Made by a program: the position numbers and the translations under genes | In this document: positions 34,872-47,240 of the stretch, piece by piece | Position numbering within the stretch: position 1 is the first letter of the stretch | How the letters are laid out: each line of letters opens with the position of its first letter | From: an uncultured Bacteroidales bacterium | Lineage (GTDB): Bacteria; Bacteroidota; Bacteroidia; Bacteroidales; UBA932 | Length of the DNA stretch: 55,696 bases | Direction of reading: 5' to 3' | Assembly: GCA_947306365.1 (NCBI GenBank) | Contig: CAMZGD010000015.1 | Location: forward strand, 1 to 55,696 | Notes under the pieces: generated by a model | Databases searched by the model: none | What the model was told of the DNA's origin: nothing | Seen by the model: the letters and a program-made list of their open reading frames with translations, nothing else

Positions 34872-36551
34872 TTACCGGCTCAGCTGGTCTGTGCCGAGAA
34901 TCACTCCTGGGAGGGCACCCGTATGGGCGCCCTCTTTGATTGTATGGACGCCGTTGACGAACACGTGGACGATGCCCGCGGGGAAGGTGTGCGGCCGGGC
35001 GTAGGTGGCCAGGTCGGCGATGCGAGCCGGGTCGAAGACGGTGATGTCGGCCGCGTAGCCCGGGACGAGCAGGCCGCGTTCCCTGAGCTTGATGCGCGAT
35101 GCCGGCAGGCCGGTGCACTTCCAGATGGCGGTCGGCAGGTCGAGCACCTTGTCTTCCCGGACGAACTTTTCGAAGAAGCGCGGGAACGTACCGTAGGAAC
35201 GCGGATGCGGCAGTTCCTTGCCCAGTTCTCCTTCCGGTGAATAGACGCTGCCGTCGGAAGCGGGCATCGACAGCTGATGGGCGTAAATCTTCCTGAGGTT
35301 CTCCTCCTTCATCGCAAAGGTGGCCTGGTTGACCTCCAGCTTCTCGGAGATGAGCAGGTAGCGGATCATCTCCAATTCGTCCATGCCGGACAGCCGGCAG
35401 CATTCGGCCAGGTTCTTGCCGGCGTACACGGCATTGGCGGGGTCCTTGCAGCCGGCTACGACCACCTGCTGCGGTCCGCCGAAGCGTTCGAGGCGGCTGT
35501 AGGCGTATTTCCGGATCTTTTCGCAGGCGGCCTTGTCGTCGAGGCGGCGATAGATGTCTTCGGCGGTTCCGTCGCGCAGTTCGATGGGAATGAACGAGGT
35601 GAAGCCGGTGGAAAAGGCGGTGTAGGGATACCGGTCGAAGGCGATGTCGATGCCTTCGGCGTGCGCCCGGTCGATTTTCCCGAGCATCTCGTCGATCTTG
35701 TCGAAATTGGCCGGGTTCTGCGCCTTGAGGTGGGAGATCTCGAGCCTGGCGCCGGACAGTCGGGCGGCTTCGATGGCTTCGTCCATCGCTTCGAGCACGT
35801 GGTCGTCCTCGTTGCGCATATGGATGGTGTAGAGCGCGTTGTGCCGGGCCACCACCTTGTTGAGCGCCACCATCTCACGGGTGTCCGAGTAGCAGCCGGG
35901 GGCGTATTCCAGGCCGTAGGAAAGGCCGATGGCGCCCATTGCGAGCTGCCGGTCGAGGATTGCGCACATCTGCTCGAGGTCCGCATCGGAAGCCTTCACG
36001 TTGTAAGGGCCGACGACGGCCTCGCGCACGTCGCCGTGGCCCACGAGGCTGCAGTAGTTGATGCCGATCTTGTTGTCCGCGAGGCGCTGGTAGAATCCGT
36101 CGATGTCGCGCCAGGCCGGTCCGCCGTGGCGCGGCCGGTCTTTCCGGCCTTCCCAAGCCTCGTCCGAATAGACAAAGGGACAGTATCCGCAGTTTCCGCC
36201 CACCTCGCTGGTGATGCCCTGGTAGATGCGGCTGTCGCCCTTGGGGGCGAGGAAGAGATTGGTGTCGGTATGGACGTGTATGTCGATGAAGCCGGGCGAT
36301 ACGGCCAGCCCGCCGGCGTCCACGATGGTTCCGGCGCTGGTTCCGAGATCTTTCCCGAGGGCGGCGATCTTTCCGTCGCGGAGGGCGATGTCTCCCCGGA
36401 TCGGGGCTTTCCCGTCGCCCGCGTAGATGACGCCGTTCTTGATAATGACGTCGAAGGACTGTTTTGTGGTGACCTTGCATCCGGTCACGCCCGTGATGCC
36501 GAGCGCGGCGGCGCCCAGCAGGGAAGTCTTGAGGAAATCGCGTCGGTTCAT
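34872..36551 (-). CDS. D-aminoacylase / N-acyl-D-amino-acid deacylase-like amidohydrolase
   Basis: 559 aa. Amidohydrolase-superfamily enzyme that removes acyl groups from N-acyl-D-amino acids or cleaves related D-peptides. Metal ligands begin with HVHTD (about residues 95-99); NCGYCPF and the HXR-type IHMRNEDD motif follow, and the C-terminal EGAHTGALPG segment is family-typical. The N-terminus has a twin-arginine motif (RRDFLK) and a possible lipobox (VTGC, about residue 25), suggesting folded export and lipidation. Two bases separate it from apbE upstream. A peptidoglycan D-amino-acid role is inference. Confidence 0.88.
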   Translation of the reverse strand: MNRRDFLKTSLLGAAALGITGVTGCKVTTKQSFDVIIKNGVIYAGDGKAPIRGDIALRDGKIAALGKDLGTSAGTIVDAGGLAVSPGFIDIHVHTDTNLFLAPKGDSRIYQGITSEVGGNCGYCPFVYSDEAWEGRKDRPRHGGPAWRDIDGFYQRLADNKIGINYCSLVGHGDVREAVVGPYNVKASDADLEQMCAILDRQLAMGAIGLSYGLEYAPGCYSDTREMVALNKVVARHNALYTIHMRNEDDHVLEAMDEAIEAARLSGARLEISHLKAQNPANFDKIDEMLGKIDRAHAEGIDIAFDRYPYTAFSTGFTSFIPIELRDGTAEDIYRRLDDKAACEKIRKYAYSRLERFGGPQQVVVAGCKDPANAVYAGKNLAECCRLSGMDELEMIRYLLISEKLEVNQATFAMKEENLRKIYAHQLSMPASDGSVYSPEGELGKELPHPRSYGTFPRFFEKFVREDKVLDLPTAIWKCTGLPASRIKLRERGLLVPGYAADITVFDPARIADLATYARPHTFPAGIVHVFVNGVHTIKEGAHTGALPGVILGTDQLSR

Positions 36552-36552
36552 C

Positions 36553-37563
36553 TTATCGTGTCTTGATGTTTGTCGTCTGGAAGGTTTTCATCGTCCCGTC
36601 CTCGTCGTAGACCAGCAGCGCCTCGAGGTCCGGCCTTCCGGCGAGGATCTCCCGGGCCCGGAGGGGCCCCGCGACCATCAGCCAGGTGGCATAGGCGTCC
36701 GCCGTGGCGGCGTCCTGCGCCTCGACGGTGGCGCTAAGCAGGTTGTGGGTGACGGGCCGGCCGGTGGCCGGGTCGATGGTGTGGGCGTATTTCTGCCCGT
36801 CTTCGATATAGAATTTGCGGTAGTTGCCCGAGGTGACGATGCCGCAGTCGGTGACTTCGAGGATGGCCTGCAGGTCCTTGCCTTCGTCGAAGTTGCCGTC
36901 GGAGGGCCGGTCGAGGCCGATGCGCCAGGGGTCGCCGGCGGCGTTGCGGCCCTTGCAGGCGATCTCCCGGCCGATGTCCACCAGGTAGTCCCGGATACCG
37001 AGCGAATCGAGCAGCGTCGCGACCACGTCAGCCGAGTAGCCTTGCGCGATTGCGTTGAAGTTCAGCCGGACGCGCGGGTCGGCCTTGACCAGGTGGACGC
37101 CGTCGGCCCGCTCTTCGAGCGTCAGGAGATCCATTCCGACGAACGCCCGGATCGAATCGATGGCCGCCTGGGTGACGGTCTCCCGGTTCGCGAAGCCGAA
37201 GCCCCAGAGGTCGAACAGCGGGGCGGCCGACGGGTCGAAGGCGCCGCCGGTCTCCGCCCAGATCTCCTTCGAGCGGGTGAAGCAGCCGATGAAGAGCGTG
37301 TCGAGGGGGAGGTCCTCCCCGGCGTTGAGCCGCGAGAGCAGCGAGCCCTTGTTGTAGCCGCTCAGCGAGCCGTCGATCGCCAGCAGCCGGCCGTCGATCC
37401 GGTCGCGGAGCTCCTGTGCGGAGAGGCCGCGCACGGGACGGCAGATGACGTGGTAGGTCCCGCCCTGGGCGAACCCTTCGATGTATACGTATTGGTTCCC
37501 GCTTTCGCAGCCGCCGGCCAGCAGCAGGAAAGAAAGCAGAAGCAGGATGAAGGGACGGTACAT
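36553..37563 (-). CDS. apbE: FAD:protein FMN transferase (ApbE) lipoprotein
   Basis: 336 aa. Transfers FMN covalently to threonine residues of exported flavoproteins such as Rnf/Nqr subunits. A lipoprotein signal with LAGGC, then the ApbE fold with GGAFDPS, NFNAIAQGYSAD, VDIGREI and the HTIDPATGRPV metal-binding motif. ATG 37563 is chosen over 37572 because the latter overlaps the -7 box, leaving an almost leaderless mRNA. First gene of a two-gene operon with the amidohydrolase. Confidence 0.92.
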   Translation of the reverse strand: MYRPFILLLLSFLLLAGGCESGNQYVYIEGFAQGGTYHVICRPVRGLSAQELRDRIDGRLLAIDGSLSGYNKGSLLSRLNAGEDLPLDTLFIGCFTRSKEIWAETGGAFDPSAAPLFDLWGFGFANRETVTQAAIDSIRAFVGMDLLTLEERADGVHLVKADPRVRLNFNAIAQGYSADVVATLLDSLGIRDYLVDIGREIACKGRNAAGDPWRIGLDRPSDGNFDEGKDLQAILEVTDCGIVTSGNYRKFYIEDGQKYAHTIDPATGRPVTHNLLSATVEAQDAATADAYATWLMVAGPLRAREILAGRPDLEALLVYDEDGTMKTFQTTNIKTR

Positions 37564-37569
37564 TTCTTG

Positions 37570-37577
37570 CAAATTTA
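37570..37577 (-). promoter_or_regulatory. Promoter of apbE
   Basis: TAAATTTG on the minus strand, 6 bases before the ATG, so the transcript should begin within a few bases of the start codon. Confidence 0.6.
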
Positions 37578-37589
37578 CGATTATTTGTG

Positions 37590-37597
37590 CATCTTTG
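37590..37597 (+). promoter_or_regulatory. Promoter of the FISUMP lipoprotein gene
   Basis: CATCTTTG (7 of 8 to TAnnTTTG) 8 bases before the ATG, with a TTG at 37567-37569 giving a 20-base spacer. It is divergent from the apbE promoter within 30 bases. Confidence 0.5.
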
Positions 37598-37605
37598 CAA
37601 GTTGT

Positions 37606-38601
37606 ATGGACCTGATCAAGAAAACCGGTTTTCTGGCTGCCGCCCTGCTTCTGCTGCTGGGCGTCTTTGCGTGCAAGGACGAGGAAGAGGAGACGGAGAC
37701 GTCCGCCTCGATGTCCGGTTCCGTCGAATATGACATCCCGTACTATGTGCTCAAGGGCGAGACGGTCACGATGTCGGCCTCCGGGATCCTCTATCCCAAG
37801 GATGTCCGGTACAAGTGGTACATTTCCGGCGTTTACGCCGATACACTGACGGCCAGGACGGTCACGGTGCGTTTCCCTGACAGCCTGGGCGTCTTCACCG
37901 TATCCGCTTTCTCGTATGCGGACGGTTTTTACAACAGTTCGACGTCGCAGACGGTCACGACCATCGACACCACCTGGAACACGTCGCTCACGGGGCTCGC
38001 GGACAGCGCGGAGCGGGTTACGGACGTCCGTGACGGCCGTTCCTACTGCTATGTCACCATCGGCCCGCTGGACTGGTTCAGCCAGAACCTGGCCTGGCAG
38101 GGAAAGGGTGTCCCGTTCAAGGCTTCCCCGGCGGCCGCCGGCCTGTTCGGCAGTTTCTACACCTGGGAGGAGGCCGTCACGGGCGACGTCTGTCCGGAAG
38201 GATGGCGGGTCCCCACGGAGCAGGACTGGAATTCGCTGGCTGCGGCGATGAACGGCGGGGAACCCCTCGACTTCTACGGGAACTGGCCGGGTCTCGGGTC
38301 ACGGGCGTCGGCCGACGCGTATGTCAACGGGGAACGGCTGTGGCCCTATTCGCCCGACAACGTCCACGAGAACACCTTCGGCTGGAATGCGATGCCGCTG
38401 GGCTACTCCTTTGCGAACACCAGCGATTTCAGCGGTGTGAACGCATTCGGCTGCTGGTGGAGCGCTACGGAGAAGAATGCAGACCAGGCCTTCTACCGCT
38501 ACATCCACTACGACCGTCCCGACTTCCCGGCAAGCTATACGTCCAAGAACGACTTGCGCGCCAGCGTCAGATGCGTTCGAACGCATCCACAATCTTTGTG
38601 A
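37606..38601 (+). CDS. FISUMP-domain lipoprotein
   Basis: 331 aa. Lipoprotein signal (LLLLLGVFAC, cysteine about residue 22). An immunoglobulin/PKD-like segment (about 30-125) is followed by the Fib_succ_major_paralogous domain (about 140-330), recognised by WFSQNLAW, CPEGWRVPTEQDW and the final SVRCVR. Such surface proteins are common in gut Bacteroidota; function is unknown. ATG 37606 is used; the longer frame from 36427 runs antisense through apbE. The last 35 bases overlap the converging phoH gene. Confidence 0.88.
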   Translation: MDLIKKTGFLAAALLLLLGVFACKDEEEETETSASMSGSVEYDIPYYVLKGETVTMSASGILYPKDVRYKWYISGVYADTLTARTVTVRFPDSLGVFTVSAFSYADGFYNSSTSQTVTTIDTTWNTSLTGLADSAERVTDVRDGRSYCYVTIGPLDWFSQNLAWQGKGVPFKASPAAAGLFGSFYTWEEAVTGDVCPEGWRVPTEQDWNSLAAAMNGGEPLDFYGNWPGLGSRASADAYVNGERLWPYSPDNVHENTFGWNAMPLGYSFANTSDFSGVNAFGCWWSATEKNADQAFYRYIHYDRPDFPASYTSKNDLRASVRCVRTHPQSL

Positions 38602-39514
38602 CGAGCGGGTGCCGGACGATATCTTCCTTTCCGAATTCCACAATACTGATTCCCTTGATGTCGCGGACGAGTTCCACGCCCCGCATCAGGCCTGAGTCGC
38701 TCTTGTTGGGCAGGTCGATCTGCGTGGCGTCGCCTGTGACGATGAACTTGGCGTCGCTGCCCATGCGCGTGAGGAACATCTTGAGCTGGCCGAGCGATGT
38801 GTTCTGCGCCTCGTCGAGGATGACGAAGGCGCGGTCGAGCGTGCGGCCCCGCATATAGGCCAGGGGCGCGATCTGGATGATGCCTTCTTCCATGAACGAC
38901 TGGAGCCGTTTGGCGGGAATCATGTCGCCCAGCGCGTCGTAGAGCGGCTGCAGGTAGGGATCGAGCTTCTCCTTCAGGTCGCCGGGCAGGAAACCGAGCC
39001 GTTCGCCGGCTTCCACGGCGGGCCGGGTGAGGATGATCCGCCGCACTTCGCGGTTTTTCAGCGCCCGGACGGCGAGGGCGATGGCGGTGTAGGTCTTGCC
39101 GCTGCCGGCCGGGCCGATGGCGAAGACCAGGTCGTTGCGGGCGGACTCGGCGACCATCCGCTTCTGGTTGGGCGTACGGGCCTTGATCGGCCGTCCCTCG
39201 TTGCTGTAGAGGATGATGTTGCCGTTCGCGGGGTCTTCCGCCGCGGGCGCTTCTTCCGCGTTTCTGCTCCCTTCGAAGAGCGACTCCACGTCGTATTCCG
39301 TGAGCACGCTGCGGTTTTTCCGCTTCTGCCGCAGCAGCGTGATCTTTTCCTCGAAATCGTCGAGCTCGCTCTGGGGCCCCATCAGGTAGATTTCCGCGCC
39401 GCGGGCGACGGCCTTGATCTTCGGGTAATGGGCGGTGAGCAGGTCGAACAGTCGGTTGTTGATTCCGTAGATGTCGATCGGGTCGATCTCTTCAAGCAGG
39501 ATGGTTTTTTCCAT
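38567..39514 (-). CDS. PhoH-like ATPase
   Basis: 315 aa. Cytoplasmic P-loop protein of the PhoH family: Walker A GPAGSGKT (about residues 133-140), ILTRPAVEAGERLGFLPGD, Walker B VILDEAQN and TGDATQIDLP. An N-terminal KH-like segment precedes it. The family is linked to RNA metabolism and often lies beside ybeY, which is not here. It starts 3 bases after capA and overlaps the converging FISUMP gene. Confidence 0.92.
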   Translation of the reverse strand: MEKTILLEEIDPIDIYGINNRLFDLLTAHYPKIKAVARGAEIYLMGPQSELDDFEEKITLLRQKRKNRSVLTEYDVESLFEGSRNAEEAPAAEDPANGNIILYSNEGRPIKARTPNQKRMVAESARNDLVFAIGPAGSGKTYTAIALAVRALKNREVRRIILTRPAVEAGERLGFLPGDLKEKLDPYLQPLYDALGDMIPAKRLQSFMEEGIIQIAPLAYMRGRTLDRAFVILDEAQNTSLGQLKMFLTRMGSDAKFIVTGDATQIDLPNKSDSGLMRGVELVRDIKGISIVEFGKEDIVRHPLVTKIVDAFERI

Positions 39515-39517
39515 ATG

Positions 39518-40594
39518 TTATAGTCCGAATTTCTGTCTGAGGGCCTCCCATTCGCGGACCATCTTGTCGTAGTCGCTCTTGTCGAGCCACGCGTCGCGGC
39601 GTCCGAGCCAGTCGCGGATGGGGATGACCGTATAGTTCTGCTCCAGCATCCGGCGGCGGGAGCACCACAGGTAGGTGGGGTCGGCTTCCACGATGACGGC
39701 GCGTCCCGATCCGTCGCGGACGACCGTCAGTTCGAGCAGCAGGCCGATCTGCGTGTTCACGTCGCTCTGGTTGGAGACATAGTTGCCCAGCGACCAGGCG
39801 ATCACGTGCGGCGGCGTGAATTCCACGGGCTGTACCACGTGCGGATGGGCGCCCACGATGGCGTCGACGCCTTCCCGCAGGAGCAGTCCGGCCCAGCGCC
39901 GCTGGCTGGCACCTGGGAACTGGTTGTATTCTTCGCCCCAGTGGGGCAGGGCGACGATCAGGTCGGCGCCCCGGTCGCGGGCCCGTGCGACGACTTCCTT
40001 CACGTAAGCGGAGTCGAGCAGGCTCACACGGTAGGGCGGCGGGACGGGTAGGCCGTTGGTGCCGTAGGTGAAGTTGAGGAAGGCGACCCGCAGGCCACGG
40101 ATGTCGGCGATCATCGGGTTGTTCTCGAATTCCTCGCCGGCGGAGCGGTACAGGCCGGTGAAAGGGACGCCCAGCCGGGAATAGACGACGTAGGTGCTGT
40201 CCATCCCGGCGCGGCCCTGGTCGCAGATGTGGTTGTTGGCGGCCAGGAACAGGTCGATGCCGCAGCGCTGCGCCTCATAGGCCAGGCTCTGGGGTGCGGA
40301 AAAGAACGGATAGCCCGAGTAGGGCTGCACGCCGCAGGGAAACTCCAGATTGGCCACCACGAAGTCGGCCGCATCGAAACGGTCCTGCACGTGCCGGAAA
40401 TAGGAGCTGTAGTCGTAATCGGCGGGGTTTGCGCGGTTGCCGCCGGGCCTGAGGGCGGCGGACGTCTGCGGGCCGTGCGACATCACGTCGCCGATGAATA
40501 CAATCCGGACGGTGTCGGGCCTGCCTGCCGCGAGCGGCTGGCAGACGGCCAGTCCGGCGAACAGTGCCAGCAGTTTCCTCCGGGTTTTGTGCAT
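39518..40594 (-). CDS. CapA/PgsA-like metallophosphatase-fold protein, exported
   Basis: 358 aa with signal peptide (1-23). PGA_cap domain: FIGDVMSHGPQ metal site, NLEFPCG, ANNHICDQG, PHWGEEYN and the GAHPHVVQPVE motif. Calcineurin-like relatives take part in poly-gamma-glutamate capsule synthesis, but no other cap genes are present, so the substrate is unknown. Co-transcribed with phoH. A weak TAACTTTA box (40613-40620, minus strand) may be its promoter. Confidence 0.88.
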   Translation of the reverse strand: MHKTRRKLLALFAGLAVCQPLAAGRPDTVRIVFIGDVMSHGPQTSAALRPGGNRANPADYDYSSYFRHVQDRFDAADFVVANLEFPCGVQPYSGYPFFSAPQSLAYEAQRCGIDLFLAANNHICDQGRAGMDSTYVVYSRLGVPFTGLYRSAGEEFENNPMIADIRGLRVAFLNFTYGTNGLPVPPPYRVSLLDSAYVKEVVARARDRGADLIVALPHWGEEYNQFPGASQRRWAGLLLREGVDAIVGAHPHVVQPVEFTPPHVIAWSLGNYVSNQSDVNTQIGLLLELTVVRDGSGRAVIVEADPTYLWCSRRRMLEQNYTVIPIRDWLGRRDAWLDKSDYDKMVREWEALRQKFGL

Positions 40595-40643
40595 TCGATA
40601 GACTTTAGGTTGTAAAGTTACGCTTTTTATGCGTTTTTTGTGC

Positions 40644-40651
40644 TATCTTTG
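40644..40651 (+). promoter_or_regulatory. Promoter of the SPOR lipoprotein / gcvT operon
   Basis: TATCTTTG, a perfect -7 box, 7 bases before the ATG. A very short leader is expected. Confidence 0.65.
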
Positions 40652-40658
40652 TCCGATT

Positions 40659-41156
40659 ATGAGACAGCATCTTTGCGCAACGGTTTCCTGGGCCCTGTCG
40701 CTGCTCCTGGCGGTTGCGGCCGTTTCGGGCTGCGACCTGGTGCGCGCCTCCCTGGGCAAGCCGACGTCCGCCGACCTGGCTGCGCTCCGGATGGCGAAGG
40801 AAGCCCGCGAGCAGGCGGTCCGCGACTCCCTTTCCGCCGTCGAGGCGGAACGTGCGCGCGTCGCCGCCGAGCAGGCGGCCGCCGCCGCGGAAGGTGCGGT
40901 CCTGAAGACCTACTACGCCGTGGCGGGTGCCTTCAAGGATTCCGCCAATGCGCAGATCTACGTGGACAGGCTGCACGAAAACGGTTTCCGGGTGCGTGTC
41001 TTCGACTTCAGGAGCGGCCTGAAGGTCGTCTGTGTCGACGGCAGCGATTCCCTTGCCGCCGTCCGGCGCGACGTGGCGGCGCTCAAGCGGCTGCACATCG
41101 CCCCGTCCGATCCCTGGATCTACAACACGAATCAGAAACTACACAAACAGATATGA
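40659..41156 (+). CDS. SPOR-domain lipoprotein
   Basis: 165 aa. Lipoprotein signal with lipobox AVSGC (cysteine 25), an alanine/glutamate-rich helical stalk (about 40-80), then a SPOR domain (about 83-150, starting [10 protein letters not shown]) that in other proteins binds denuded peptidoglycan at division sites. ATG 40659 is chosen because the promoter box lies between it and an upstream in-frame ATG at 40629. Its stop overlaps the gcvT start as ATGA. Confidence 0.85.
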   Translation: MRQHLCATVSWALSLLLAVAAVSGCDLVRASLGKPTSADLAALRMAKEAREQAVRDSLSAVEAERARVAAEQAAAAAEGAVLKTYYAVAGAFKDSANAQIYVDRLHENGFRVRVFDFRSGLKVVCVDGSDSLAAVRRDVAALKRLHIAPSDPWIYNTNQKLHKQI

Positions 41157-42259
41157 AGAATACCGTATTCACTGGGAAGCACATCGCGCTGGGTGCGAAG
41201 ATGGCTCCGTTCGCCGGCTACAACATGCCGATCCAATACAAGGGAATCAACGAGGAACACGCCTGCGTGCGGGAAGGCGTCGGTGTATTCGACGTGTCGC
41301 ACATGGGCGAGATCTGGATCAAGGGACCGCAGGCGTTGCCGTTCCTGCAGTACGTGTCTTCCAACGACGCGTCCGTGCTTTTTCCGGGCAAGGCGCAGTA
41401 CACCTGCTTCCCCAACGGAAGGGGCGGCATCGTGGACGACTTCATCGTGTACTGCTTCAGCACGGAGAAGTACCTGCTCGCCGTCAACGCCGCCAACATC
41501 GAGAAAGACTGGAACCACCTGTGCGGCCTTGCGCCGAAGTTCGGCATCGAGATTGGCCGTGACCTCGTCAATGCGTCCGACCAGACCTGCCAGCTCGCCA
41601 TCCAGGGCCCCAAGGCGATGGAGGTGATGCAGAAACTCTGCAAGGAGGACATCCTTTCCATGGAATACTATACCTTCAAGGAACTGGAAGTCGCCGGCAT
41701 CCCCGGTGCGATCCTTTCCACCACGGGCTACACCGGCAGCGGCGGATGCGAGGTCTATGCCCCCAATGAATACGGCGACCAGCTCTGGAACGCGGTGTTC
41801 GAGGCCGGCGCACCCTACGGCATCCAGCCGATCGGCCTGGGCGCACGCGACACGCTCCGCCTCGAGATGGGCTTCTGCCTCTACGGCAACGACATCGACG
41901 ACACGACTTCCCCGCTGGAGGCCGGCCTGGGCTGGATCACCAAGTTCAACGACGTCAAGGGCGACTTCGTGGACAAGCAGTTCCTGCTCGACCAGAAGGC
42001 GGCCGGCCTGACGCGCAGGCTCGTGGGCTTCGAGCTCGTGGACCGCGGCATCGCCCGTCACGAGATGCCCATCTGCGACGCCTCCGGCGCCCCGATCGGC
42101 CACGTGACCTCCGGTACGATGGGCCCGACGGTGAAGAAGGCGATTGGCATGGGTTATGTAGCAGTTCCCTTCAACAAAGTCGGCAGCGAAATCTTCATCG
42201 AAGTGCGCGGCAAACTGCTGAAGGCCGTCGTGGTGAAGATGCCGTTCTACCAGAAATAA
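41153..42259 (+). CDS. gcvT: Aminomethyltransferase, glycine cleavage T protein
   Basis: 368 aa. Tetrahydrofolate-dependent T protein of the glycine cleavage system. Typical motifs: [49 protein letters not shown] and the C-terminal [19 protein letters not shown]. The other subunits (GcvP, GcvH) are not in the window. ATG 41153 overlaps the SPOR stop by 4 bases; the longer frame from 40640 is out-of-frame read-through of the SPOR gene. Confidence 0.96.
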   Translation: MKNTVFTGKHIALGAKMAPFAGYNMPIQYKGINEEHACVREGVGVFDVSHMGEIWIKGPQALPFLQYVSSNDASVLFPGKAQYTCFPNGRGGIVDDFIVYCFSTEKYLLAVNAANIEKDWNHLCGLAPKFGIEIGRDLVNASDQTCQLAIQGPKAMEVMQKLCKEDILSMEYYTFKELEVAGIPGAILSTTGYTGSGGCEVYAPNEYGDQLWNAVFEAGAPYGIQPIGLGARDTLRLEMGFCLYGNDIDDTTSPLEAGLGWITKFNDVKGDFVDKQFLLDQKAAGLTRRLVGFELVDRGIARHEMPICDASGAPIGHVTSGTMGPTVKKAIGMGYVAVPFNKVGSEIFIEVRGKLLKAVVVKMPFYQK

Positions 42260-43549
42260 TTGAAAGGGAAACTGATCATACTCCTGATGCTTGAATTCTG
42301 TGCGGCGACCCTCGCCGCACAGAATTTTGCTGTTGCCCCCGCCCTACGGCGGCACGTGGAGGCCCTGTCGTCCGACGAGCTGGACGGCCGGCTGGCGGGC
42401 AGCGAAGGGGAACGGGCTGCGGCCCGCTACCTGTACGATGCGCTGTGCGACGCCGGCGTGCTGATGCTCACCGATTCGCTGGGGCAGGATTTCCGTATCG
42501 CCGGCGACGGCGGGGAAATCGCCTCGCAGAACATCGTGGGCATCGTGGAGGGCGCAGATCCGGAGCTTCGGGAGGAGTACATCGTGGTGGGTGCGCGCTA
42601 CGACCACGTAGGCACACACGTGCTGACCGTCAACGGCGAGCCGGTGCGGCAGCTGTACCCGGGCGCGGATGCCAATGCGTCGGGCGTGGCCGTGCTGGTG
42701 GAGGTGGCGCGGATGGTGTCGCAGTACCGGGGCCTGTTCCGCCGTTCCATCCTTTTCGTCGGGTTCGGTGCGGGCGAGCAGGGAATGGCCGGCTCCTGGT
42801 ATTTCGTCAACCGGGCCTTCGAGCAGATCCGCCAGGTCAAGGCGATGGTCGACCTCGACTGCCTGGGGCGCAGCGGCGAATCCAACCCGCTGCGGTGCTT
42901 CACCCAGCTGGGCGCCGTCGACCGCAACTATCTGTTCGACAAGACGCACGAACAGCCCGTCGTGGTCCGGCCGGCCGTCGTGCAGGAACCGCCGCTCCCG
43001 TCGGACTTCCTGCCGTTCTACGAGCGCGGGATTCCCGTTTTCCTCTTCACCACGGGGCCGGCGCGGGAGCACCGTACCGTCCGCGACACGCCCCGGCAGC
43101 TCGATTATCCGGCGATGGAGGCTGCCTGCAACTACCTGTACCATTTCCTGCTGGTGCTCGCCGCCCAGGACGAGGTCTCCACGGCCGAAAAGGATCCCGG
43201 GAAGCAGGCGCGCCGCGCCGAGCGGATCTATGCCGCGTCGGACTGCGACGTGCGTCCGCAGTTCTTCCATTCCAACGAGAAGCATTTCCTCCAGAGCTGG
43301 GTGTACAAGTACCTGAAGTATCCCGCCCGGGCCATCGAACAGAACATCCAGGGCCAGGTGCTGGTCAGCTTCGTGGTGGAGAAGGACGGCAGCGTGACCA
43401 ACGTCACCGTGGAGCACGGCGTGGACGAACTGCTCGACGACGAAGTGGTCCGCGTGGTGGAGGTCTCCCCGAAGTGGATTCCCGGCCAGATCAAGGGTGA
43501 GAAAGTCCGCACGCGGCTGGTCATCCCCGTCGAGTTCCGCCTGAAATAA
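42260..43549 (+). CDS. Degenerate M28 peptidase domain fused to a TonB C-terminal domain
   Basis: 429 aa. The start is TTG directly after the gcvT stop codon; it gives a signal peptide (1-20) that the next ATG would destroy. Residues about 30-305 have the M28 metallopeptidase fold and about 345-429 a TonB C-terminal domain ([12 protein letters not shown] ... PVEFRL). Comparing with the usual M28 motifs, the first zinc His is R113 (GARYDHVG), the bridging Asp is A138 (GADANASG), the catalytic Glu is G172 (GAGEQG) and the last His is R272 (EHRT). E173 and D200 remain. It is therefore probably a pseudoenzyme that binds rather than cuts, possibly linked to the periplasmic TonB network. Seen directly: substitutions; inferred: loss of activity. 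Confidence 0.82.
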   Translation: MKGKLIILLMLEFCAATLAAQNFAVAPALRRHVEALSSDELDGRLAGSEGERAAARYLYDALCDAGVLMLTDSLGQDFRIAGDGGEIASQNIVGIVEGADPELREEYIVVGARYDHVGTHVLTVNGEPVRQLYPGADANASGVAVLVEVARMVSQYRGLFRRSILFVGFGAGEQGMAGSWYFVNRAFEQIRQVKAMVDLDCLGRSGESNPLRCFTQLGAVDRNYLFDKTHEQPVVVRPAVVQEPPLPSDFLPFYERGIPVFLFTTGPAREHRTVRDTPRQLDYPAMEAACNYLYHFLLVLAAQDEVSTAEKDPGKQARRAERIYAASDCDVRPQFFHSNEKHFLQSWVYKYLKYPARAIEQNIQGQVLVSFVVEKDGSVTNVTVEHGVDELLDDEVVRVVEVSPKWIPGQIKGEKVRTRLVIPVEFRLK

Positions 43550-43575
43550 TATTCATCAAACTCACTGGAAATCGT

Positions 43576-43583
43576 TATCTTTG
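43576..43583 (+). promoter_or_regulatory. Promoter of leuS-yitT
   Basis: TATCTTTG, a perfect -7 box, 21 bases before the leuS ATG. Confidence 0.65.
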
Positions 43584-43604
43584 CGGTTTGAAACAAAACG
43601 CGCA

Positions 43605-46316
<2,712 letters not shown>

Positions 46317-47213
46317 ATGGAAAAGAACAAAGTCCTCTCGACGCTCAAGTCCTACGCCATCATCACGCTCGGCCTGTTCTTCTACGTGCTGGCCTGGACG
46401 GTCTTCGTCATTCCGCACCACCTGGTGGGCGGCGGCGTGACCGGTATTTCGGCCGTGATCCAGTATTGCACCGGTTTCCACGTGAGCTATTCCTTCTTCC
46501 TGATCAACGCGGTGCTGCTGCTAATCTCCCTCAAGGTGCTGGGACCGGCCTTCGGCGTGAAGACCATCTATGCGATGGTGGTCGCCACGATTCTGCTGCG
46601 CGTCCTGCCGATGGTCATTCCGGAAGAGTTCATCCGCATCATCGCGCTCGAGAACGGCAAGCTGCTCAGCGTGATCATCGGCGGCGCCCTGTCGGCCCTC
46701 GGCATCTCGCTCACGTTCTCGCAGGGCGGCAGTTCGGGTGGTACCGACATCATCGCGCTGATGATCAACAAGTACCGGGCGATTTCCCCCGGCAAGATCC
46801 TGCTGATCCTCGACATTTTCATCATCGGGTCGACCCTGATCGTTCCTACGGAAGGAAGCTGGGGCGAACGCTTCGCCAACCTGGTGTACGGTTATGTGAT
46901 GGCGGGCGTCTTCAGTTATTCGCTCGACCTCTTCGTATCCGGCAGCAAGCAGTCCGTACAAATCCTGATTTTTTCGAAGAATTATGAAAAAATCGCGGAC
47001 CGCATCACCAGCGAGCTGCACCGCGGCGTGACGGCGCTCAATGGAAAGGGCTGGTACACAAAGGCGGACGCGACCGTCCTGGTGATCATCGCCCGCAAGC
47101 ACGAATTGAAGTTTTTGCTGAACCTCGTCAAGGAGGAAGACCCGCAGGCCTTCCTTTCCGTGGGCAGCGTGACCGGCGTGTACGGCGCAGGCTTCGACGT
47201 AATCAAGAAATAG
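46317..47213 (+). CDS. YitT-family membrane protein
   Basis: 298 aa. Five to six transmembrane helices (about 15-195) including the conserved GGxTGIS and SQGGSSGGTDIIA segments, then a cytoplasmic DUF2179 domain (about 215-298). Conserved membrane protein of unknown transport role. Translationally coupled to leuS (no gap) and followed by a terminator. Confidence 0.92.
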   Translation: MEKNKVLSTLKSYAIITLGLFFYVLAWTVFVIPHHLVGGGVTGISAVIQYCTGFHVSYSFFLINAVLLLISLKVLGPAFGVKTIYAMVVATILLRVLPMVIPEEFIRIIALENGKLLSVIIGGALSALGISLTFSQGGSSGGTDIIALMINKYRAISPGKILLILDIFIIGSTLIVPTEGSWGERFANLVYGYVMAGVFSYSLDLFVSGSKQSVQILIFSKNYEKIADRITSELHRGVTALNGKGWYTKADATVLVIIARKHELKFLLNLVKEEDPQAFLSVGSVTGVYGAGFDVIKK

Positions 47214-47240
47214 CGGTCCGGCGTCGCCGGAAGGCATTAG

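Noticed and set aside
34911-34937. Hairpin as terminator of the small barrel protein gene
   Set aside because: The stem lies in the coding end of the amidohydrolase (family-typical EGAHTGALPG segment) and is imperfect; a terminator role is possible but not supported well enough to list.
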